Part shown: one piece after another, positions 29,924-36,832 of the stretch
Layout: each line of letters opens with the position of its first letter
How positions within the stretch are numbered: the first letter of the stretch is position 1
NCBI GenBank assembly: GCA_026709625.1
Contig: JAPOSR010000075.1
Location: 1-39,240, forward strand
DNA from: Chloroflexota bacterium
GTDB lineage: Bacteria > Chloroflexota > Anaerolineae > Aggregatilineales > Phototrophicaceae
Length of the DNA stretch: 39,240 bases
Reading direction: 5' to 3'
Translations under genes and position numbers: made by a program
The notes under the pieces: model-generated
What the model was told of the DNA's origin: nothing
The model's input: the letters and a program-made list of their open reading frames with translations, nothing else
Database searches by the model: none

Positions 29924-31606
29924 TTAAGCGTGTGAGAACAAGTCGCTTTCGTAGGACAGTCCACTTCGACCTGCAGGGCGTGGCAAATCAAATCGCTTTT
30001 CTTCCAAAATATCCCGCACAGTTAGCAATTGAGCTTTGGCATAATCGATATTGCCGACCTTGACAGTCCCAGCCTGTGCCATAGTCCTTTTGAAATTCCT
30101 TACTTGGCGTGTAACAGGCTCGTTAAGCACGATAAGACCCACCATCTGCACATTTTCATATTGCAACACGCTAATCAAGGAACGCAGTTCGGCAATTCCT
30201 ACCGTTCCTCCGCCTTTAACTTCCAGCGCCATGCTTTGCAGAATCTCTTCACCCGGCATATCAAAGTAGATGCGTCCGTCAATTCCTTCATCAGCTGTTC
30301 GCTTAACTGTTACAAAACCCTCAACTTGCTCAACAGCCCACTTTTGGAACTGGTAAGGATCCTGTCGCCACAGTTCTTGCGCGCCTTCCCAATTCTTCGG
30401 GATACCATCAAGAACATAATCTTCACCAACCACCAAGTGAAGGCGTTCTTGCAACCTTCTGCGCGCTACACGTTTGATAGCGTGAATGGCGATGTCAATT
30501 CCAATCCAGTTGCGACCCAGTTTGTTGGCGGCTTCAATTGTCGTGGCGCAACCGCAAAATGGATCAAAAACGACTTCGCCAGGGTTGCTGCTGGAACTAA
30601 TGATACGTTCAAGAAGCGCGACGGGCTTCTGAGTTTCATAGCCCAGGCGTTCCCTCGCGTTTCGTCCCATCGGTTTAACTTCATCATCAATCCAAAGATC
30701 GTGCACACGGGGAAATTCCGCCTCATCAAGATAGCGCCGCCATGATGGCAGTCCGCTGGAACTAAAATCAATATATCCATTGTCAGCAAGAATATCCAAC
30801 CGTTCCCGCACAGCGCCCTTGAGCATTCTGCCCGTCTGTTCCTCAAATCGTCTTTGCAGTATTCTAGGGACTGTCCAATGTCCTGTTGGCACCTTGCCGC
30901 GCCAAGGTTTTCCGCTATCGCCCTGGCTGCCACCGGCGGCAGTCAACGGACGCTTCACATACTTGCCACGATCGTCTTCGTTTTTGTACCACTGCGCGAT
31001 GGTTTTTTCATTGTGCTTTGACAATCTAGGGGGGTTAAACACAAAGTCATTTGACATTGAGTAGAACAGCAATCTGTCTGAAGAACGTCCATATTGACCG
31101 GCATCGCTCTTGCCCCCCAGCAACCTGCGCCAAACGATCTCGTTTCGATATCCCTTCTGTCCGAAAAGGACATCCATGACTACCTTTAAGTAATGGCTTG
31201 CGGTTTGGTCACAATGCAGATAAACGCTTCCATTTGGCTTCAGAACATGCCTGATCCACAGTAACCTTTCCGTCATATATGACAAATAAGCAGCCATATC
31301 CGATTGTGTATAGGACAATCCCTTGAGGAACATGGCGAGAAAGTTGGCATTTTCACCAATTATGCGGTGTTCGGAAAGAAGTATCGGCAGATTATCAATT
31401 ACTTTCATCCCCTCCGTGTCCATTGTCCAAGTATCTGTGAACGCTTCCACTTGGTCGGGCAGGGGGCGGCCCGTTTCATCCTTATAAATGGCGTTGTAAT
31501 CGCGTTCAGAGTTAAATGGCGGGTCGAGATATACTAAGTCTACACTTTCAGGCAGCATCTTCTCACGCATTACAGTGAGACAATCGCCATAGAAGAGTGA
31601 ATTCAC
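29924..31606 (-). CDS. DNA N4/N6 methyltransferase fused to a PD-(D/E)XK-like domain
   Basis: This protein of 560 residues appears to be a single-chain restriction-modification enzyme. Motif IV DPPFN (residues 28-32) comes first and the SAM motif DPFCGCATTIEAA (from about 348) later, the beta-type order of amino methyltransferases. GYETQKPVALLERII precedes motif I as usual. From about residue 418 a second domain begins, FQKWAVEQVEGFVT, with GIDGRIYF (Asp443) and ALEVKGGG (Glu462, Lys464), an Mrr-like nuclease signature. The GTG at 31604-31606 has AGGTGG six bases upstream. GC content is visibly lower than in all neighbours, a sign of transfer. No separate restriction or specificity gene is adjacent. 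Whether it cuts DNA is not shown. Confidence 0.85.
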   Translation of the reverse strand: MNSLFYGDCLTVMREKMLPESVDLVYLDPPFNSERDYNAIYKDETGRPLPDQVEAFTDTWTMDTEGMKVIDNLPILLSEHRIIGENANFLAMFLKGLSYTQSDMAAYLSYMTERLLWIRHVLKPNGSVYLHCDQTASHYLKVVMDVLFGQKGYRNEIVWRRLLGGKSDAGQYGRSSDRLLFYSMSNDFVFNPPRLSKHNEKTIAQWYKNEDDRGKYVKRPLTAAGGSQGDSGKPWRGKVPTGHWTVPRILQRRFEEQTGRMLKGAVRERLDILADNGYIDFSSSGLPSWRRYLDEAEFPRVHDLWIDDEVKPMGRNARERLGYETQKPVALLERIISSSSNPGEVVFDPFCGCATTIEAANKLGRNWIGIDIAIHAIKRVARRRLQERLHLVVGEDYVLDGIPKNWEGAQELWRQDPYQFQKWAVEQVEGFVTVKRTADEGIDGRIYFDMPGEEILQSMALEVKGGGTVGIAELRSLISVLQYENVQMVGLIVLNEPVTRQVRNFKRTMAQAGTVKVGNIDYAKAQLLTVRDILEEKRFDLPRPAGRSGLSYESDLFSHA

Positions 31607-31645
31607 CGTTAGCCACCTGTTGTTTTTATCGCCAAGTAAGGGATT

Positions 31646-31675
31646 CTAGCCCAGCCGTTTTGTTTGCATACTCAT
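31646..31675 (-). pseudogene. 5' stub of the interrupted aldo/keto reductase
   Basis: The minus strand reads ATG AGT ATG CAA ACA AAA CGG CTG GGC TAG. The ATG overlaps the uppS stop as ATGA, so the reductase was once translationally coupled to uppS. The codons up to CTG match the reductase at 29834-29848; after that the inserted DNA gives an early stop. Confidence 0.75.
31650..31667. repeat. 18-bp direct repeat, right copy
   Basis: Identical to 29832-29849; flanking bases differ on both sides. It lies eight bases past the uppS stop codon, inside the stub of the aldo/keto reductase. Confidence 0.9.
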
Positions 31676-32472
31676 TGTCGCGCGCGTTTTCCATTGCCGC
31701 TGCGGTATTCAGCGTCGATCTGCTCGTCCGTCTTGCCAAAGCGCCGCCGCCGATTGCCATATTCCGCCAGCGCCAGGTAAAACTGCTCGCGGTCAAAGTC
31801 GGGCCAATACGTCTCGGTGGTATAGATTTCGCTGTAAGCGCCTTGCCAGATTAGAAAATTGCTGAGGCGAGATTCGCCACTGGTGCGGATGATCAGGTCG
31901 GGGTCGGGCAGGTCGCTGGTATACACATATTCGCTGATGGTGGCTTCGGATATGGCTTCGGGCGGGATGCCAGCGCGGACGATCTGCTGCACGGCTTGCA
32001 CGATTTCGTCGCGTCCGCCATAGTTGAAAGCCACATTGAGGATCAGCCGCTGGTTGCCGCGCGTGAATTCGCAGGCTTCTTGAACCTTCTGCGCCAGCCG
32101 CTCGTCGACGCCGTCCAGCTCGCCGATATGCCGGATCTGCACACCCTCGTCATGCAGCTCGGCCAGTTCGCGGTCGATAACCATTTCCAAGATGCGCATG
32201 AGCAGCAGCACTTCACGGCGGGGCCTCGACCAATTTTCTGTGGAAAAGGCATAGATCGTCATAATCGGCACGCCAAATTCAACAGCGGCGCGGATGATGC
32301 GGCGCAGGTTTTCTGTCCCTTGGCGATGCCCTGCGCCACGCGGCAAGCCACGCTGACGCGCCCAACGCCCATTGCCATCCATGATGATAGCGACATGCGC
32401 CGGCACCTTCTGCAAGGGAGGCAGGCTATGGAGACTGCGCGCGCGCTGCGGCTCTCTGGTCAAGACAGTCAT
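31672..32472 (-). CDS. uppS: Isoprenyl transferase (undecaprenyl diphosphate synthase)
   Basis: This cis-prenyltransferase extends farnesyl diphosphate with isopentenyl units to make the lipid carrier for cell-wall glycans. Key blocks are HVAIIMDGNGRWARQRG (catalytic Asp), RGAGHRQGTENLRRI, YAFSTENWSRP, NVAFNYGGRDEI and DPDLIIRTSGESRLSNFLIWQ. The chosen ATG at 32470-32472 gives 266 residues and the usual 25-residue lead before HVAIIMDG. An in-frame GTG at 32529 would add 19 residues and sit closer to frr. It follows frr on the same strand (97 bases, or 40 with the longer start), the conserved frr-uppS order. Confidence 0.95.
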   Translation of the reverse strand: MTVLTREPQRARSLHSLPPLQKVPAHVAIIMDGNGRWARQRGLPRGAGHRQGTENLRRIIRAAVEFGVPIMTIYAFSTENWSRPRREVLLLMRILEMVIDRELAELHDEGVQIRHIGELDGVDERLAQKVQEACEFTRGNQRLILNVAFNYGGRDEIVQAVQQIVRAGIPPEAISEATISEYVYTSDLPDPDLIIRTSGESRLSNFLIWQGAYSEIYTTETYWPDFDREQFYLALAEYGNRRRRFGKTDEQIDAEYRSGNGKRARQ

Positions 32473-32569
32473 CCTGGCTGCCCGGGCTGGCTGATTACGG
32501 TGGCGCCGCCGCCAAGAATCCACATACACAGTCGTGAAGTCGATACCGCAGCGAGAAACAGCGCCACGG

Positions 32570-33127
32570 CTAGACTTCCATGATGTCTTGCTCTTTGTCC
32601 GCTCCCAAAGCGCCGATCTGCGCGATGAAGCTGTCGGTCAGCTTTTGCACTTCGGCCTCGCCGCGCTTTTTCTCGTCTTCAGAGATCAGCTTTTCTTTTT
32701 CAAAGTCTTGCAAGTCGCTGTTGGCAGAGCGGCGGATATTGCGGATGGCCACACGTGTCTCTTCCATGCGGCGACTGAGAAACTTGACCAGCTCAAGGCG
32801 GCGTTCGCGGGTCAGCGCCGGCATATTCAGCCGAATATTTTCGCCATCTACATTGGGATTCACGCCGATATCGGACATCTGTATGGCTTTTTCGATATTG
32901 CGAATGGCGGTCTTGTCGTAAGGACGGATGAGGATCTGCATGGCTTCGGGCGTAGAGATGCTCGCCAGCTGCCGCAATTCGCTGTCTTGTCCATAGTATT
33001 CAACTGTGAGGCGGTCGACCAAGGCGGTGCTGGCGCGCCCACTGCGCATGCGGTTCAGCTCATCGCGAAAAACCGCCAGCGTCGCTTCCATTTTGCCTTT
33101 GGCTTCGTCCAAAATGTCTTCGGTCAT
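32570..33127 (-). CDS. frr: Ribosome recycling factor
   Basis: This protein of 185 residues splits post-termination ribosomes with EF-G. It has the full family length and blocks: FRDELNRMRSGRASTALVDRL, the hinge region with ISTPEAMQILIRPYDK, IEKAIQMSDIGVNPNVDG, then LTRERRLELVKFLSRRMEE. The ATG at 33125-33127 gives MTEDILDEAKGKMEATL. Codons further upstream in frame are not family-like and hold the promoter. pyrH and tsf, which usually precede frr, are not adjacent; a divergent cdsA is found there instead. Confidence 0.97.
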   Translation of the reverse strand: MTEDILDEAKGKMEATLAVFRDELNRMRSGRASTALVDRLTVEYYGQDSELRQLASISTPEAMQILIRPYDKTAIRNIEKAIQMSDIGVNPNVDGENIRLNMPALTRERRLELVKFLSRRMEETRVAIRNIRRSANSDLQDFEKEKLISEDEKKRGEAEVQKLTDSFIAQIGALGADKEQDIMEV

Positions 33128-33194
33128 GGCGTCCACCCGCTTCTCATCGATCTTGCCGTCAGCGCCGCGCTCGCTTGAGCCGCCAGCTTGATAG

Positions 33195-33223
33195 ATTATA
33201 ACGCATCTGCCCGATAGTGTAAG
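33195..33223 (-). promoter_or_regulatory. Candidate promoter of frr-uppS
   Basis: A perfect TATAAT on the minus strand (33195-33200) and CTTACA (33218-33223) have an exact 17-base spacer. The leader would be about 60 bases. It supports frr starting its own transcript. Confidence 0.6.
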
Positions 33224-33263
33224 CGACAAACAAGCCGAGGGAGTGGTGAATGCGTGGATATGG

Positions 33264-33313
33264 CAACCAAAAGCCCCCATCGCCCGTCCCCTTGCCCCCA
33301 GAACGAGGGAAGG
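33264..33313 (-). repeat. About 50-bp repeat, left inverted copy flanking cdsA
   Basis: The reverse complement of 33289-33313 is identical over 25 bases to 34320-34344. Similarity continues with few mismatches and a two-base gap to 33264 on this side. The G-run-rich sequence (TTCTGGGGGCAAGGG core) looks like a dispersed intergenic repeat rather than a transposon end. Confidence 0.75.
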
Positions 33314-33386
33314 GGGTTTTGCCAGCGCCTCCGCAGCATGGCAGCGCCTCCCTCATTGTTGCGCCGCTCTCCGTTGCCGCGTCGAC

Positions 33387-33415
33387 TTGACAAGAATCGC
33401 GACTCGGCAGATACT
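33387..33415 (+). promoter_or_regulatory. Candidate promoter of cdsA
   Basis: A perfect -35 TTGACA (33387-33392) and GATACT (33410-33415) have a 17-base spacer. The palindrome TTCTTAGTTAAGAA (33415-33428; six-base arms) begins at the last base of the -10 and would sit on the transcription start, a position suited to a repressor. Confidence 0.6.
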
Positions 33416-33456
33416 TCTTAGTTAAGAACAGATAATCTTTTTTAGAGGCGGGTGGC

Positions 33457-34308
33457 ATGAGCAAGGAGCTCGTCACCAACTCCGCGGAATCGACCAACCT
33501 GCGCGACCGCATCATCACAGCCAGCGTGCTTGTGCCAGTGGCTGTATCGGCCTCCTTGGCGGGCGGCTGGCTTTTTCTGTGTCTGGCGCTGCCGCTCATG
33601 TGCCTCGGCATGCTGGAATTCTTTGTCATGGAAAAAGACACGCGCATGCAAGGCAGCTCGCTGACCGGCATCCCCACAGCAGTGGTCATCGTGCTGGGCT
33701 TCTATTTGGGCAGCGACTGGCTGTGGCAGGCGGCTCTGGGGACGGGCATCGCATTGACGCTGGCGCTGGAGACGGCTCGACACCCCCAGCAGCCTGGTCG
33801 CGCGCTGGCGCAAGCCGCCATGACCCTGTGCGGCATTCTTTATCTGGCATTCCCGACCGCCTTTCTGGTCAGTCTGCGCAATCGCCCGGAAGATGGCTTG
33901 ATATGGCTCTTTGTGGTCTACGCCATCACCTGGGGCACAGATACCTTCGCCTATGTCTTTGGCAGAGTCTTCGGCAGGACGCAGCTGGCACCGCTTATCT
34001 CGCCCAACAAAACAGTCGAAGGCGCTGTCGGCGGCATTTTGTGCGCCTGGGCCTTAGCGTTTTTTATTTTGCTGGCGGCGGGCCGGCTCGAGCCGCGTCT
34101 GGCGCTGATGATCCTGGTTGGTCCCATCTTGGCGGTCTGCGGCGATCTGTTTGAATCGGGACTGAAGCGCTTCTTCCGCGTCAAAGACAGCTATGTAGTC
34201 GGTTTCAATGTCTTCCCCGGGCATGGCGGCGTGCTGGACCGCATAGACGCGCTGGTCTGGGTGGCAAGCTGGGTTTTCTTCTACCTCATGAGCAGCGGCA
34301 TGGCGTAG
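33457..34308 (+). CDS. cdsA: Phosphatidate cytidylyltransferase (CDP-diglyceride synthase)
   Basis: This membrane enzyme of 283 residues makes CDP-diacylglycerol from CTP and phosphatidate. It has about seven or eight helices and the C-terminal signature: FGRTQLAPLISPNKTVEGAVGG, GPILAVCGDLFESGLKRF, then FPGHGGVLDRIDAL. The ATG at 33457 follows GAGGCGGGTGGC. In many bacteria cdsA lies downstream of frr-uppS on the same strand. Here it is upstream and divergent, and it stands between inverted copies of a repeat. Confidence 0.96.
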   Translation: MSKELVTNSAESTNLRDRIITASVLVPVAVSASLAGGWLFLCLALPLMCLGMLEFFVMEKDTRMQGSSLTGIPTAVVIVLGFYLGSDWLWQAALGTGIALTLALETARHPQQPGRALAQAAMTLCGILYLAFPTAFLVSLRNRPEDGLIWLFVVYAITWGTDTFAYVFGRVFGRTQLAPLISPNKTVEGAVGGILCAWALAFFILLAAGRLEPRLALMILVGPILAVCGDLFESGLKRFFRVKDSYVVGFNVFPGHGGVLDRIDALVWVASWVFFYLMSSGMA

Positions 34309-34319
34309 CGCTGCTTTGT

Positions 34320-34368
34320 CCTTCCCTCGTTCTGGGGGCAAGGGACCGGGGGATGGGGGCTTGGTTGT
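34320..34368 (+). repeat. About 50-bp repeat, right inverted copy flanking cdsA
   Basis: Inverted partner of 33264-33313; 25 bases identical, then three mismatches in the next 18 and a two-base gap. It begins 11 bases after the cdsA stop, so it may also serve as the end of that transcript. Confidence 0.75.
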
Positions 34369-34470
34369 CCTATCCACCCAATCTGGACTCGCACACGAAA
34401 TAGCAACTTTGCCGCGCCCTGCCGCATGCGCTATACTGCAGCATACCTACGCAGGAAATCTGGTGTTGCT

Positions 34471-34929
34471 ATGCCAAAGTTCGAAACGCAGATCTTGGTC
34501 AATCGTCCCGTCTTTCAGGTATTCCGATATGTGGGCGATTTCAACAACGATGTGAACTGGCGCAATGTGCACAACGTCGGCATCACCAGCGGCGACCCCA
34601 TTCGCACTGGCTCCATGGTGGCGATGACGCGCCGCATCATGGGTCGCAAAGGCTTCGTAAACAGCGATGTGACCGATTATGAACGCAACAAGAAGATTGT
34701 GCTGAAGGGTTCCTACTGGGGCTTTCCCTTCGTCTCGACCATCACTTTCGACCATCGAGGCCAGCAGACCAATGTGCGCGAGACATTGGAAATCCGCACA
34801 CGCTGGTTCTTCTGGTTTGGCATTTTCTTCAATTTGACATTGAATGGCGTGCTGCGCCGCGAATGGGAAGCGCTGAAGCGCCTGCTCGACTCGCACGCCG
34901 ATCTGAGCGCCAAGTCCAAACGCGGCTAG
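34471..34929 (+). CDS. SRPBCC / polyketide-cyclase-like protein
   Basis: A small single-domain protein of 152 residues with the helix-grip (START/SRPBCC) pattern: an N-terminal strand KFETQILVNRPVFQVFRYVGDF and the conserved NWRNVHN turn, then the strands of the sheet and a long C-terminal helix (LRREWEALKRLLDSHA). Such proteins bind hydrophobic ligands; the ligand here is unknown. The ATG at 34471 starts directly before the first strand; the ribosome site is weak (AGGAA 14 bases upstream). The stop overlaps the stop of the DUF4013 gene by four bases (CTAG). Confidence 0.8.
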   Translation: MPKFETQILVNRPVFQVFRYVGDFNNDVNWRNVHNVGITSGDPIRTGSMVAMTRRIMGRKGFVNSDVTDYERNKKIVLKGSYWGFPFVSTITFDHRGQQTNVRETLEIRTRWFFWFGIFFNLTLNGVLRREWEALKRLLDSHADLSAKSKRG

Positions 34930-35777
34930 ACGATCATGGTTGCGTCCGCTTTGGGTTTTTCGCCGCCGATGCCGATAGCCACAGCATACTGCGCGATCAA
35001 ATGCTGGGTGGAAAAGTGCTGCATCAACTGGAAGAAGTAATACAGGATGATTGAAAGCGTCGCGGCAGCCGCGCCCGCCAAGCCGCCAAACACATTCCCC
35101 GCCAGCGAACTGATCATGCCATAGCCGAGCGACAGCAAGATCATATACAGCAGCAGAAAAGCGCCCCAGCGCCAATTCTGCCGGGCGATGCGCAGATTGC
35201 GCCGCAGCTGCCATCCCGCGCGGCGCTCTCCCTCAGCCGCCATCCGCGCCATGCCCACGAAATAGGCCCAGCCCATCACCGCCGCCGCGGCGATTGTCAG
35301 CCAGAATGCCGCCATGACCAGCAAGCCATTGATGAAAGAGCCGCCAGTCAAACTGATCACAAGGACCTCGCAGAGTATCAGCGCAAAAAATAGCAGGGCA
35401 TAGCCGAGTCCCGCGACAAACAGATAAAAGCCGTCCGTCATGTCGCGTCCAAGTTCAATCGCCGGCAGCTGCTGGTTGTCTTGCATCAGCGCGCGCAGCA
35501 CCGAAACGCTGTACCCAGACAGCCACAAGCCACTGACCACAGCCACAGCAATCATGCCAAACATGCCCATAACAGCCGCGCCGTTCAGCTCAAAATCAGG
35601 CGTATCCAGGTGACTGACGCCATCCCAGTTGGCAAATGTCATCATGAAGCCTTCCAGGTCGAAGGAATTGAAGAAGAGCCCGGTGAACAGCGCCATGGCG
35701 ATCGTCATCACCAGCACGATGCTGAATACCTTGGCAAAATTGACAAATGGATAGCGTATCGCGCTGGAAAAGTTCAT
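34926..35777 (-). CDS. DUF4013 membrane protein
   Basis: An integral membrane protein of 283 residues with about six helices. It begins MNFSSAIRYPFVNFAKVFSI and contains GYSVSVLRALMQDNQQLPAI followed by DMTDGFYLFVAGLGYALLFF, the pattern of DUF4013. The function of the family is unknown. It starts just after a terminator hairpin, so it probably has its own transcript; I find no strong promoter. The ribosome site is AGAGGCGGC. Confidence 0.8.
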   Translation of the reverse strand: MNFSSAIRYPFVNFAKVFSIVLVMTIAMALFTGLFFNSFDLEGFMMTFANWDGVSHLDTPDFELNGAAVMGMFGMIAVAVVSGLWLSGYSVSVLRALMQDNQQLPAIELGRDMTDGFYLFVAGLGYALLFFALILCEVLVISLTGGSFINGLLVMAAFWLTIAAAAVMGWAYFVGMARMAAEGERRAGWQLRRNLRIARQNWRWGAFLLLYMILLSLGYGMISSLAGNVFGGLAGAAAATLSIILYYFFQLMQHFSTQHLIAQYAVAIGIGGEKPKADATMIV

Positions 35778-35801
35778 CTGCCGCCTCTGTGAGATGCCTT
35801 G

Positions 35802-35834
35802 AAAAAAACGCTATGCCTTCCAGTCTAGCACAGC
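35802..35834 (-). terminator. Rho-independent terminator after the aldo/keto reductase
   Basis: On the minus strand GCTGTGC (forward 35828-35834), an 11-base loop and GCATAGC (35810-35816) form a seven-pair stem with one G-U, followed by G and seven T (35802-35808). It lies 9-42 bases after the reductase stop and ends the four-gene run from 39240. Confidence 0.8.
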
Positions 35835-35843
35835 TTTTGCCGG

Positions 35844-36815
35844 CTAGCGAACCTCTTCCAGCCGGTCGTGGGCGGGCGGCGGCGTGGCAGAAAGCGCGGC
35901 GATCTGCGCATACCACTCCGCTGTCAACTCAACATCCAGCGCGGCCAGCGAGTCTTCGAGCTGCTCCAGGTTGCGAGCGCCGATGATAGGCGCTGTCACG
36001 CTCGGATGCGCCATCACCCAAGCCACTGCCAATGTCGCGGGCGCATAGCCTCGTTCCGCGGCGTGCGCGGCGAAGTCGACAGCCGTCTGATGATAATCGG
36101 CTTGGCCATAGCGCTTGATATACATTTTGTTTTCGACCAGTCGCCCGGTTTGCCGTGTTGCCGCGCGGCTGTATTTCCCAGTCAGCAAGCCGCCGCCCAG
36201 CGGGCTGTAGGGGATAACGCCGATCTGCTCTTGCGCGGCCATGGGCAAGATTTCGACTTCCGCCTGGCGCTTGACCAGGTTGTACATGGGCTGCAGGCAT
36301 TCAATGCGCGCATAGCCAGCTTGAGCCGCGATGCCCTGCGCTTTCATCACCTGCCAAGCCGCCCAGTTGCTCAGCGCCGGATAGAGGATCTTGCCCTGCC
36401 GCACCAGGTCGTCCAGCGCGCGCAGCATCTCGTCTACAGGCGTATCGGCATCGTAATGGTGCAAAAAATAGACATCGATGCGAACGGTATTCAGTCGGCG
36501 CAAGCTGTCTTCCACCGCCAGCTGAATATGCCGCCGCGACGCGCCGCCCGCATTGATATCGCTCCCCGTGCTGGAAACCGCCTTGGTCGTCAGCACGATT
36601 TCATCACGACAGCCGGCGACCAGCCCGCCCAGAATCTCTTCGGAACGCCCGCCAGCATAGACATTGGCGCAATCGAAAAAATTAATGCCCAATTCACGAC
36701 AGCGATGAAACATGCGCGCCGATTCCGCTTCATCGGCGATATCGCCAAAGGCCATCGTGCCAAAGCAAAGCGGCGACACCTTCACGCCCGTGCGACCCAA
36801 AATGCGGTATTCCAT
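35844..36815 (-). CDS. Aldo/keto reductase
   Basis: An NADPH-type oxidoreductase of 323 residues with a TIM barrel. The start MEYRILGRTGVKVSPLCFGTMAFG and the tetrad are visible: Asp and Tyr in FFDCANVYAGG, Lys in VLTTKAV and His in VYFLHHYD. The C-terminal cofactor-binding part contains PIIGARNLEQLEDSLAAL. The ATG at 36813-36815 has GAGGG seven bases upstream and lies 17 bases after the phzF stop, so it ends an operon with PhzF, a nitrilase-family protein and an amine oxidase. It is intact, unlike the interrupted reductase at 28882-29872, and belongs to a different branch of the family. Substrate unknown. Confidence 0.92.
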   Translation of the reverse strand: MEYRILGRTGVKVSPLCFGTMAFGDIADEAESARMFHRCRELGINFFDCANVYAGGRSEEILGGLVAGCRDEIVLTTKAVSSTGSDINAGGASRRHIQLAVEDSLRRLNTVRIDVYFLHHYDADTPVDEMLRALDDLVRQGKILYPALSNWAAWQVMKAQGIAAQAGYARIECLQPMYNLVKRQAEVEILPMAAQEQIGVIPYSPLGGGLLTGKYSRAATRQTGRLVENKMYIKRYGQADYHQTAVDFAAHAAERGYAPATLAVAWVMAHPSVTAPIIGARNLEQLEDSLAALDVELTAEWYAQIAALSATPPPAHDRLEEVR

Positions 36816-36832
36816 GTTGATTCCCTCTGCTC

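Larger units (their letters stand above)
29850..31649. mobile_element. Inserted segment with a single methyltransferase-nuclease gene
   Basis: About 1.8 kb of visibly lower-GC DNA lies between exact 18-bp direct repeats inside an aldo/keto reductase gene. It carries one gene filling 29924-31606 and no recombinase or transposase. The ends show no convincing terminal inverted repeats. Removing the segment plus one repeat copy rejoins ATG AGT ATG CAA ACA AAA CGG CTG with GGG CGC ACC in frame. Restriction-modification genes inserted with long target duplications have been described, and this matches that pattern. Confidence 0.75.
33128..33456. other. Intergenic region between divergent frr and cdsA
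   Basis: These 329 bases hold the frr promoter (33195-33223), the left copy of a G/C-run repeat (33264-33313) whose own CCCCC and GGGGG runs followed by TTTT could form a hairpin, and the cdsA promoter (33387-33415) with a small palindrome after it. I see no further gene. Confidence 0.6.

Noticed and set aside
29923..29924. Transposase, integrase or terminal inverted repeats in the inserted unit
   Set aside because: The only gene is the methyltransferase fusion, and the two ends read inward show no meaningful similarity. The coordinates mark the left end of that gene.
33264..34368. Simple inversion of cdsA from the standard frr-uppS-cdsA order
   Set aside because: A flip between these repeats would leave cdsA upstream of frr in either orientation, so it cannot by itself explain the move from downstream of uppS.
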